DNA of 13,985 nt from Deltaproteobacteria bacterium UBA5329 (GTDB lineage: Bacteria > Desulfobacterota > Syntrophorhabdia > Syntrophorhabdales > Syntrophorhabdaceae): NCBI GenBank assembly GCA_002408185.1, contig DHQV01000076.1, positions 1-13,985 of the forward strand. Direction: 5' to 3'. The number at the start of each line of letters is the position of its first letter. Position 1 is the first letter of the stretch. Under the pieces are notes generated by a model, which worked only from the letters and a program-made list of their open reading frames with translations, did no database searches and was not told where the DNA came from. Made by a program: the position numbers and the translations under genes. Positions 1-7,018 of this stretch are shown here, in pieces.

Positions 1-139
1 TAGTTGTCAGCCATTATATCTAGTTTTTGTTTTTATTGTTGTTGTTCAGTTTGAAGGTTTTCGAAGAGACAAAACATTGGATTCCGACTTCCTCCGAAAT
101 TACGTGCAAGTAATACTTCTTACGCCTAACGACTTACCA
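1..139. other. Non-coding stretch downstream of the priA-like gene
   Basis: No convincing gene lies here. Read on the minus strand it is A/T-rich and contains a GGAGG 13 nt ahead of a 14-codon reading frame (33-77) that starts ATG and ends TAA, which is too short to call. A TATAAT (minus strand, 13-18) overlaps an ATG at 12-14 that would open a frame running off the window edge. That could be the promoter or start of the next gene, but no -35 box is recognisable at the right spacing. No stem-loop with a T-run is visible, so termination after the priA-like gene is not explained. Confidence 0.4.
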
Positions 140-2113
140 TCAAAAATTGGGTGAATCTGCTTCGATCTCTACGCCGGCGATGTTGTAGAGGTCGGTGAAG
201 GCAGAGTCGAGAAGGTCTTTCGGGCCTTTCAGGACGGTTTTCCAGGAATGGAAAGGGGGTTTGTTGTGCGGGATAGTGCCGAACAGGAAGGGATCAAGGT
301 CATTGTCGGATAGGACCGTTTTGACCTTTGCGAGGGCCCGGTCAGCGGCTCCTTGAGTCTTTGCGCGGGCTTCAACAAGGAAGATCCTCGTGAAGGGCGG
401 GAAGTCGGCTTCTTTGCGCTTGCGCAGTTCATTTTCGTAAAAGGCCGTTGTTTTCAGGTACGGGACAAGATCGGCGGATTTCCTGCTCCGGGAATAGCAC
501 ACGATCTCGTCAGGGGTCAGGGCATCGATGAGGTTGGCAATGATCTGATGGGTTTTTTCTTCGGATCTAAATCCTGACATTTTTCGCAATTCTTCCCAGT
601 CCGCGAGAATGAGTTTGTCGACATGGTAGCCGTAAAGCTTCGAAAGTGCGCGGGTTCCTACGAGACATTGGGTGCGATGGGGACCTTTTTTACGAAGGGC
701 CGGTAATTCTTCCTTCAGTGAATCGCCGGTAATGAGGGTTACGTTCAGGCCGGGAGCGGTGCGGGAGAGATGGTCGTAAACAAAGGATGCACCTATCCTC
801 GCGAACCCGATCATATTGCTACCGCAATTAGGGCATGCATCCATGTAAGGGCGCTCTGCGTCGCAGGCGGTACAGTGTAATGTGTCCTTGTCCCTGTCGT
901 AATCGAAATGGCCACCGCATTTCGTGCATGCGAGAGGCCCCCTGCACACGTAGCATTTCAGGTAAGACCCATACTCCTTGCGGGGTACATAAACTGCAGT
1001 GTTATCGCCGCGATGGACAGTCTCGATAATATCGGTGCAAAGACGGTCCAGTAATTCACCCGGCGACCGTGAACCGACGGTTTTTATCGTATTTGTAAAG
1101 TTGCTGCCTGCCATCCAATCATTACATTGGATGGCAATGCCGTTTTCCCGGGCATGCCAAATGATATTGGCACAGCAGGCGGCGCCCCCGAGGACGATCG
1201 GAATTCCACCTGAACGGGCGCGTTCTATCGCTGTCCGGATCGCGTTGAATTTGAAGCTTTCCTCGTTCCTGTATTCATCGTCATCATATCTTTCGGCGAT
1301 TATAAGAGACAGATTGTGGACTGGAAGGAATACCGAGTTCTTGTTTCCTAGAATGATATAACCTCCCTCCTGGCGGGCCCTGAAATACGTTTCCATCCTT
1401 TGCTTAACCGGTACTCCCGAACTGAACCAGAGGACCCGGTCACCATATATCGCCTTCATTTTCTCCGTGAAATACGCACCGGCTGCGTAGTGATCGGGCA
1501 GGAGGAAAAGGATGTTCCCGTTGTCGTCGATGTGTTTGCCGATCAACGTAATATAGCGTTCCAGCCGGTGACCCACGGAATCGATGAAGACAGTCCTTTC
1601 GGTTTGGTTGTCACCTGACGGTCCGGCCATTGGATGCGCTGCGGTGAATTTACGGTGCGTTATATCATCGCGTAAACTGATCGAGCCCTGCCGGAATAAC
1701 TGCACAAGGCGGAGCCGTCCCAACCTCTTGATCGTCTTGTTTAATAGAGCGCTGCCTGCTGCTGAAGGACCCTCGCCTGTCGTTTCGACAACTAGATAGC
1801 GCTCGATATCGCGTAAGGGCGGCAAGGCATACTTCATAACGAGGCCTTTGGGAGTGAGGTAAAATGATGAGGCCCAATCGGCCAGGGCGGCGAGCTCAGG
1901 ATCGACCAGCGGAAAGAATTCGAGCGGCTCGAGTATCGCTTTTAGCCCCGTGCCGTCGCCTTCACGGATTGCCGTGACGATACCGGTGGCATCTCTTTGA
2001 CGGAAGGGGACGCGCACTCTCGACCATAACGAAACGTATGGAGCGATCTCAACCGGTACTGTGTAGGAAAAATACTTGCCGACAGGGATCGGCAGGACTA
2101 CGTCGGCGATCAT
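140..2113 (-). CDS. PriA-like primosomal protein N' lacking helicase motifs
   Basis: This is a 657-residue homologue of the replication-restart protein PriA (usually about 730 residues). The N-terminus (residues 1-100, beginning MIADVVLPIPVGKYFSY) matches the PriA 3'-DNA-binding domain. Eight cysteines at 387, 390, 396, 399, 414, 417, 427 and 430 have the spacing of the two PriA zinc sites. The C-terminal part (about 560-657) also resembles PriA. The ATPase core does not. The Walker A region near residues 178-186 reads DSVGHRLER instead of a GxxGSGKT loop. The DEEH box near 273-276 reads ERYD. The SATPS-type motif III reads GGAACC (309-314). The QxxGRxGR motif VI is absent between about 520 and 540. 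By inference the protein can bind forked DNA or partner proteins but not hydrolyse ATP as a helicase. Actinobacterial PriA proteins are known to lack helicase motifs in a similar way. The reading frame is intact with no frameshift, so this looks like a maintained variant rather than a pseudogene. Its ATG overlaps the murI stop codon (ATGA), so it is probably translated by coupling to murI. Confidence 0.85.
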   Translation of the reverse strand: MIADVVLPIPVGKYFSYTVPVEIAPYVSLWSRVRVPFRQRDATGIVTAIREGDGTGLKAILEPLEFFPLVDPELAALADWASSFYLTPKGLVMKYALPPLRDIERYLVVETTGEGPSAAGSALLNKTIKRLGRLRLVQLFRQGSISLRDDITHRKFTAAHPMAGPSGDNQTERTVFIDSVGHRLERYITLIGKHIDDNGNILFLLPDHYAAGAYFTEKMKAIYGDRVLWFSSGVPVKQRMETYFRARQEGGYIILGNKNSVFLPVHNLSLIIAERYDDDEYRNEESFKFNAIRTAIERARSGGIPIVLGGAACCANIIWHARENGIAIQCNDWMAGSNFTNTIKTVGSRSPGELLDRLCTDIIETVHRGDNTAVYVPRKEYGSYLKCYVCRGPLACTKCGGHFDYDRDKDTLHCTACDAERPYMDACPNCGSNMIGFARIGASFVYDHLSRTAPGLNVTLITGDSLKEELPALRKKGPHRTQCLVGTRALSKLYGYHVDKLILADWEELRKMSGFRSEEKTHQIIANLIDALTPDEIVCYSRSRKSADLVPYLKTTAFYENELRKRKEADFPPFTRIFLVEARAKTQGAADRALAKVKTVLSDNDLDPFLFGTIPHNKPPFHSWKTVLKGPKDLLDSAFTDLYNIAGVEIEADSPNF

Positions 2114-2934
2114 GAAGAAAAAAGGAGATCTTGGTAGTCGAGGCTTTTCAAGGACTTTACGTGTGTCAGGGCCTCGCCTAAGATCCGGCCGCCGATCTCA
2201 TGAAAAGATTCCGGGGTATCGGTCACGAAATATTCACGTTTACCCCTGCCTCGCCTGTTCAGGAGGTTTCTCTCGTTGAGGATCGTCCATGCCTCTTTGG
2301 CCGTTTCCTTACCGGAGTGCACGATCTTTATTCTGTTTCCCATTGTTTGCCTGATCACATCTTCCAGAACGGGATAGTGGGTGCATCCCATGACGATGAC
2401 GTCAATTCCCGACCCGCGAAGATCACCCAGGTATTTCTCGGCCGTGAGGCGCGCGATCTCGTCGTGTTCGAGGCCTTCCTCGACAATAGGTACAAAAAGA
2501 GGACAGGCGCGCGAAAAGACCTCTATACCCGGACTGAGCCTCTTGATCGACCTGTCGTACGCCATGCTCTTTACGGTGGTCCGCGTGCCGATGACTGCCA
2601 CTTTATTGCTTGTTGTGTTCCTGGCCGCCTCCTTGGCACCCGGTGCAATAACGCCGATAACGGGAACCGGCATTTTTTTCTGGAGGATCTGGAGGGCGAA
2701 CGCAGATGATGTATTGCAGGCTATGATAAGAAGCTTTATGCCCTTTGTTAGAAGGAAGAGCGCACTTTCAAGCGCATATTTTGTAACCATCTGGGGAGAT
2801 TTGTTTCCATAAGGGACTCGCGCGGTATCACCGAAATAAATAATATGCTCGTGAGGGAGAAGGGCCTTGACCTCCCTGAGGACGGTCAAGCCGCCAACTC
2901 CTGAATCAAACATGCCGATAGCGAGTCTTTGCAT
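2110..2934 (-). CDS. murI: Glutamate racemase
   Basis: MurI interconverts L- and D-glutamate in the cytoplasm, supplying D-glutamate for peptidoglycan stem peptides. The 274-residue length is normal. The N-terminal signature GMFDSGVGGLTV (residues 7-18, with Asp10 and Ser11), the first catalytic cysteine in ACNTSSA (Cys73) and the second in GCTHYPVL (Cys184, with His186) are all present, and so is YFGDTARVPYG (33-43). I see no missing catalytic residue. The chosen ATG at 2934 gives the usual short lead before the FDSG motif. There is no Shine-Dalgarno sequence in front of it, which fits either a leaderless transcript or weak initiation. The gene overlaps the following priA-like gene by 4 bp, so the two probably form one transcription unit. 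Confidence 0.97.
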   Translation of the reverse strand: MQRLAIGMFDSGVGGLTVLREVKALLPHEHIIYFGDTARVPYGNKSPQMVTKYALESALFLLTKGIKLLIIACNTSSAFALQILQKKMPVPVIGVIAPGAKEAARNTTSNKVAVIGTRTTVKSMAYDRSIKRLSPGIEVFSRACPLFVPIVEEGLEHDEIARLTAEKYLGDLRGSGIDVIVMGCTHYPVLEDVIRQTMGNRIKIVHSGKETAKEAWTILNERNLLNRRGRGKREYFVTDTPESFHEIGGRILGEALTHVKSLKSLDYQDLLFSS

Positions 2935-2940
2935 AGGTAC

Positions 2941-2970
2941 AGATTAAGGAAAGAGTGAGCCAAAAGTCAA
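2941..2970 (-). promoter_or_regulatory. Possible sigma70-type promoter before murI
   Basis: On the minus strand TTGACT (2965-2970) is followed after 18 bp by TAATCT (2941-2946). The -35 box is good and the -10 box is weak. The expected transcription start would fall almost on the murI ATG at 2934, giving a leaderless message, which agrees with the missing Shine-Dalgarno sequence. This rests on hexamer matching only. Confidence 0.25.
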
Positions 2971-3000
2971 GGGAAGGTTTGCTCAAGCACAGGATAACAT

Positions 3001-3039
3001 GACGAAGGTTTATAACTGTGCGATCTTGGGGCCTTCGTC
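3001..3039. repeat. 8-bp perfect inverted repeat between murI and the pseudogene
   Basis: GACGAAGG (3001-3008) and CCTTCGTC (3032-3039) are exact reverse complements separated by 23 nt. The element starts about 12 nt past the stop codon of the decayed acyltransferase gene on the minus strand. That position suits a transcription terminator, but there is no T-run after either arm. It might instead be an operator, or chance. Confidence 0.4.
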
Positions 3040-3050
3040 GGACCTCCAGG

Positions 3051-4363
3051 TTATTTTATGTTTTTGTCGATAATCTGCACGAAATTCTTGATAAATCTGT
3101 CAATCCAGATCTCATTGAGCAGAGGCGAGGCATATGCAAACGTGATCGGCAGGCTACAATGAACAGGCATGGCCGAAATGAACATGAACTGGCCCGCCGA
3201 TTTGCGACCGCTGACGAACAGGAAATTCTCTATCGTAAAAGGGCTGTTCTGAATGCTGCCGATCTAGTTTACATATAAAAGGGAACACGAAAGGGGCAGC
3301 GCCGGGTCTCTCTTCAAATCTTCGCCTGCCCATGAGGCGGCGTCCGCATGCAGGTCCGTGGAAGGCGCCGACCTCAATAACGCCGTTTCGTACTCCCGCA
3401 CACACTTCTAGAAAATGGCACAATCGGTGATATTCCCCGGTCTTATGCGGGAATTATATGCGAAAGACAGTATTTCATCTTCACCTATCCCGGGCGTGCC
3501 GAGTTTCTTGATGCTTATGGGGGTCTTGATTTCAATCGATGGTTTATCGTTGAGCTGTTTTTACAAGGCCATGACTGTGACAGCCGCTAGGGTTCCCCGT
3601 ATCGTGGCCTTTTCGGAGGAGCAAAGGGCCTGTAATTCTTTGAACCTTGGAGGTTTTATCGTATGGCTGCGTATGTGGTTATGCCTCTTCATAACCGACG
3701 CGGGCCTCATGGTACGGGATCGAGCTTAACGTTTTTTCCCGGTAGGCCCCATCAATGTTTTTTTCCGAAAAGAGGGATTCAGGGATAGTGGCTGCAATTT
3801 CCTCGAAATTTGGACAGACAGGCAAAAGACCGGCATCGACTGTCCCACCCGACAGTATTGCTGCACAGCTGGCCAGCATTTCCCGGGCTAAGTTGACCGT
3901 GTAGAGCGGATCGCTGATGGAGCGATGCGTGCAAAGGATCAGGTAGTGCCCGTCGAGTTTAACCCTGTACGTTATGAGGAGAACTTTCCAGAGATGCCGC
4001 GTACTGTCGAAGGCCGAATCCGTTTCGCATTCGACAAATGTACGGACATCCGTCCTGCCTAGCTCGAAGACCGAATGGATTGGGTCCTGTTGAAAGGCAC
4101 ATCGAAGAGAAAATGGGACCCGTTCTCCCGTGCTAAGATACGAGCGCTAAGGAGAGAATGCTTCTCCCACAGGCGTCTACACGATTGCTTGACGAGTTGC
4201 ACATCGAGAGGCCCGGCTATGCGAGCGGAAGTGCAAAGGACGGCAGGCCCGCCCGAAAGCTCATTATGCATCATGTGAAAGAATGTTTCAGTAGGTCCCG
4301 ATTGCTTTTCGGGATCTGACCGCCCTTATGCGGATCGGCTTTCCGGTAATCTAGAGGGGCCAT
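3051..4363 (-). pseudogene. Decayed condensation-domain-type acyltransferase gene
   Basis: No open frame spans this stretch, but concatenating minus-strand frames recovers a protein of about 437 codons shaped like the condensation-domain superfamily (NRPS C domains, PapA acyltransferases, wax-ester synthases). The order is as follows. From ATG 4363: MAPLDYRKADP. In the next frame (about 4320-4090): GPTETFFHMMHNELSGGPAV, followed by a stretch like the usual 'RHxxLR' region (LWEKHSLLSARI). After a further shift (about 4080-3680): LWKVLLITYR and then HRSISDP at 3907-3927, a degraded HHxxxDG catalytic motif. After another shift (about 3700-3051): a segment ATIRGTLAAVTVMAL, a strand like the usual SN(V/L)G region (SLLYVN-stop-IGSI), and a normal-looking C-terminus ending in FIKNFVQIIDKNIK and TAA. 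The last part carries three in-frame stops, TAA 3561-3563, TAG 3408-3410 and TAG 3264-3266. With three or more frame changes, three stops and a broken active site, this is a dead gene. The natural acyl donor and acceptor are unknown. Short open frames inside this stretch, on either strand, are fragments or shadows of it. Confidence 0.75.
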
Positions 4364-4441
4364 GATCTATTATGGAACGGTTATTGAATTTTTTACAACA
4401 GGCTTTCAAATATGGCCCGCCCGGCTCGAGCAACACAACAT

Positions 4442-4470
4442 TTGCATTTAAACAAAAAAGGATACACAAT
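4442..4470 (+). promoter_or_regulatory. Possible weak promoter for the radical SAM gene
   Basis: TTGCAT (4442-4447) and CACAAT (4465-4470) are separated by 17 bp and lie in an A/T-rich patch just ahead of the plus-strand gene at 4492. Both hexamers match the sigma70 consensus only partly. The isolated plus-strand gene must have a promoter in 4364-4491, and this is the best candidate I could see. Confidence 0.25.
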
Positions 4471-4491
4471 ACTGCGAGGTCTTAAAGAGCC

Positions 4492-5496
4492 ATGGTCATC
4501 CCGATCTTTCTTCCCCATTTAGGCTGCCGCGACCGGTGCACGTACTGTCACCAGGGATATATCACCGATGTATCCGGGGAAGATATCAAAGCGCGTATTG
4601 ACGCCGCTTTTATTCATCGTGCCGCGCCCTGTGATGTCGGGCTCTTCGGCGGCAATATCTTTGGTATCGAGCCCGCTGTCCTCGAAAAAATGTTTTCGTT
4701 TTTCGAACCTTACCGGGACTGGGTAAGGGCTTTTCGTCTCTCGACAAAGCCGGTGCCTCTCAGGGATGAGACGATATATCTGCTCAAGGAAAATAAGACA
4801 GATATTATTGAGCTGGGGATACCGACGTTCAACGACGCGATACTTGCCGGTCTCAACAGGGCCCACACGGGCCAGGACCTTTTTGACGCATATCACAGGC
4901 TTCAAGAAGAAGGTTTCTCGGTTGCACTGCAGTTCATGGTCGGCCTGCCTGGTGAAAATGAGAACGATATCGAGAATATCATCCGGAACATGGTCCGGTT
5001 GAAACCCGTGTATATCCGCATCTACCCCCTAGTTGTTTTGAAGGATACACCTTTGTACACTCTCTACAGGACAGGGCAATTCAGGCCGACCGCATTCGAC
5101 GACGTACTCGACTGCGCATGCCGCATATACGCAAATGCCGTTAAAAACGGGATAAGTGTCGCGAATGTGGGCCTGACCGACAATGAACTCGTCAGGGATA
5201 TGGTGGCTGGCGGCCACTATCATCCGGCTTACGGTTTTCTCGTCCAGTCACGGATATTTATACGGGCGGTCGAAATTGTTCTCAAGCATCTGGGGTACCC
5301 AAAGGATATCACGATCATCCTTCATAATGCCGACATACCCCTTCTCATCGGCCACAAAAAACAGAATATCATGAAATTTTCACGGATGGGCGTAACGGTA
5401 AAATGGGTACCCTCAGGAAACAATCGCGGTCATTTTGAGGTAAGGAGCCAAAAAGGCAGCGCGGCGGGCTCGGTGCAGGATATTTACGACCAGTGA
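4492..5496 (+). CDS. Elp3-like radical SAM protein without acetyltransferase domain
   Basis: The protein has 334 residues and begins with MVIPIFLPHLGCRDRCTYC, giving the 4Fe-4S/SAM cluster motif C12-x3-C16-x2-C19. This start and the later signatures (GLFGGNIFGI near residue 50, the ELGIP strand near 106, QFMVGLPGE near 146, YIRIYPLVVL near 175, GGHYHPAYG near 240) follow the short Elp3-related radical SAM family (COG1243-like). Many bacteria carry such proteins without the GNAT acetyltransferase domain of true Elp3. The substrate of these short forms is not established, and a role in RNA or small-molecule modification is only inference. Some usually constant segments are altered: STKPVPLR in place of the common STRPDYI, ELGIPTF in place of ELGVQS. 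An in-frame stop lies 9 nt before the ATG, so the start is well fixed. GCGAGGT 11 nt upstream is a poor ribosome site. It is the only plus-strand gene here, and its end overlaps the convergent kinase gene by 13 bp. Confidence 0.85.
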   Translation: MVIPIFLPHLGCRDRCTYCHQGYITDVSGEDIKARIDAAFIHRAAPCDVGLFGGNIFGIEPAVLEKMFSFFEPYRDWVRAFRLSTKPVPLRDETIYLLKENKTDIIELGIPTFNDAILAGLNRAHTGQDLFDAYHRLQEEGFSVALQFMVGLPGENENDIENIIRNMVRLKPVYIRIYPLVVLKDTPLYTLYRTGQFRPTAFDDVLDCACRIYANAVKNGISVANVGLTDNELVRDMVAGGHYHPAYGFLVQSRIFIRAVEIVLKHLGYPKDITIILHNADIPLLIGHKKQNIMKFSRMGVTVKWVPSGNNRGHFEVRSQKGSAAGSVQDIYDQ

Positions 5497-6893
5497 TCCA
5501 TCACTGTTCCCGAAAGGCCTATGTATACGATCGGTTCCTTCATGGATTGCGAGATGATCTCTCCTAGGAATTTTTTCTTGTCGACGCTTACGAGGCTGAT
5601 AAGGCGCAGATAAAACCGTATCCTATCCCGGCTTGATATTCTAAGGGGAACGCTGTTATTGAGCTGAAGGAACAACTTTCTCAAAATATCCGGCGTCACC
5701 GAGGAGAAACGAATATCCTCCACGTCGAGAAACAGAAAATCATGATTATTGCGGACGAAAATGTTACAGGCCTTCAGATCTTTGTGAGTTACCTTCCAGT
5801 GGATGGTATTAAAAAAAAATGTCGCGATTTCATTGATAAATTGTTTCCTGCGCCGGGCACTCATGGCGTCATAATGCCTGTCGAGATAACGGTCCAGTTC
5901 TTCTCCGCTTCCCGCCAGGTCCTCCATCGCAATGTAGCCCGCGTTGCCCTGGCCTCCTAAGACGACGCCGTAGGGCCGTGGAATGACATGATTCTGCATG
6001 TATTCAAGTACAACGCAATTTTTCCAGGCTGTCTTAAGGCGATTGCCACCTTTGTAGGTTTTCCGAATGTGGTCCGCATGGCGCTCAACTTTTACCTTTG
6101 TATCCTTTTTTATGACCTCTACAAATTCTCCTGAGCAGTGCTCCTCATTTCCCCGTATATAAAGTTTCGGTCCCTGACGGCGCACAACCGACGTGTCACG
6201 AAACGCCCGCGCCATCTTGTTCAGTATCCACCTGTCGCGCAGGGCCTCGGTCGCACGATGCGCTTTTATCTTCTTTTCCGGGGTCAATCCGTATTCGTTG
6301 AAGAACAGCCCTATTTCGCGCGGGTTTATGTAGTTATATATACTGGCCAGAACATGTTTCAGGTTTACGATCTCATCATTTTCGGAAAACGACCTTTTGA
6401 CGGTTACTTTATGGAGGTCTATAAGGTTGCAAGTATGCCCGGAGACAAGTATATTGTCAAGGTGGAGATCATCGTGACGAACCTTTTTATTCTTGAGGAG
6501 AAGAAGGAATTTTGCCAACTGACGTAATAATCTGATGCGGTCACCACCATTCCTGATGAGTTCAAGAAAGGTGGTCCCATGAATAAAAACCTCAGCTATG
6601 GCTGAACTTTGTTTACCAACCCCATAACCGAGCGGAAGCGGCGCGGGGACCCCGGCAATTTGGAGTTTTTTGGCTATTGTGTATTCCTTTTTTCCCCGGG
6701 GTGAGATCAACGACCGGATACGTCCGACAGTGCCCTTCTCGTCGAATGTCTTGATGAATATCTCCTTGCCTTTACATTCAAAATGGAAATAATTTCTTCG
6801 GATATTTTTTGGACGCGGGATATTTTCGATGTGAAGAATTAAATCTTCGGATTCTAAAAACCAGGTAAATTGTTTGCTTTGATATTTGATCAT
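5484..6893 (-). CDS. Tandem double WaaP/Kdo-kinase-like protein
   Basis: The 469-residue protein contains two successive eukaryotic-kinase-like folds of the lipopolysaccharide kinase type (WaaP/KdkA/InaA). Copy 1 (about 40-200) has a candidate ATP lysine K48 in IFIKTF, Glu70 in the following helix, a catalytic loop RHDDLHLDN (139-147, with D142, H144 and N147) and the metal-binding aspartate D159 in LIDLHK. Copy 2 (about 265-430) has K278 in IRKTY, the loop THKDLKACN (369-377, with D372 and N377) and D390 in LDVED. Both catalytic loops look intact, so neither copy is obviously dead. Known members phosphorylate heptose or Kdo in the LPS core at the inner membrane, using ATP. By inference this one phosphorylates one or two core sugars made by the upstream cluster. 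It lies 125 bp behind the CgeB-like gene and could have its own promoter (see 6956-6984). No Shine-Dalgarno precedes ATG 6893, and an in-frame stop just upstream excludes a much longer start. The 3' end overlaps the convergent radical SAM gene. Confidence 0.8.
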   Translation of the reverse strand: MIKYQSKQFTWFLESEDLILHIENIPRPKNIRRNYFHFECKGKEIFIKTFDEKGTVGRIRSLISPRGKKEYTIAKKLQIAGVPAPLPLGYGVGKQSSAIAEVFIHGTTFLELIRNGGDRIRLLRQLAKFLLLLKNKKVRHDDLHLDNILVSGHTCNLIDLHKVTVKRSFSENDEIVNLKHVLASIYNYINPREIGLFFNEYGLTPEKKIKAHRATEALRDRWILNKMARAFRDTSVVRRQGPKLYIRGNEEHCSGEFVEVIKKDTKVKVERHADHIRKTYKGGNRLKTAWKNCVVLEYMQNHVIPRPYGVVLGGQGNAGYIAMEDLAGSGEELDRYLDRHYDAMSARRRKQFINEIATFFFNTIHWKVTHKDLKACNIFVRNNHDFLFLDVEDIRFSSVTPDILRKLFLQLNNSVPLRISSRDRIRFYLRLISLVSVDKKKFLGEIISQSMKEPIVYIGLSGTVMDHWS

Positions 6894-6955
6894 GGTTTTT
6901 TCAATGAATGTGTTTCTGTATCATGAATAATTTAACTTTCGAAATCGCTTGCGGC

Positions 6956-6984
6956 AATTTAAACAATGTCGGTTATTGCATCAA
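6956..6984 (-). promoter_or_regulatory. Possible promoter for the double kinase gene
   Basis: On the minus strand TTGATG (6979-6984) and TAAATT (6956-6961) are spaced by exactly 17 bp. Each matches four of six consensus bases, in the only A/T-rich gap of the cluster. It would give a leader of about 55 nt. An imperfect stem (TGCATC 6977-6982 / GATGCA 6997-7002) overlaps it. Confidence 0.3.
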
Positions 6985-7018
6985 CGCATTTTTGACGATG
7001 CATCACTCCTCCGATGAA

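Noticed and set aside
2200..2812. Two plus-strand frames (169 and 143 codons) inside murI
   Set aside because: They are antisense to an intact glutamate racemase with all catalytic residues.
3154..3423. 89-codon minus-strand frame
   Set aside because: The neighbouring frame, despite its stop codons, gives the better match to the C-terminus of the acyltransferase, so this open frame is accidental.
3415..3729. 104-codon plus-strand frame in the gene-poor stretch
   Set aside because: The opposite strand carries recognisable acyltransferase remnants, and the plus-strand translation has no family resemblance.
6977..7002. TGCATC/GATGCA inverted repeat after the CgeB-like gene as a terminator
   Set aside because: The stem is only 6 bp, the loop is 14 nt and there is no T-run on the minus strand.
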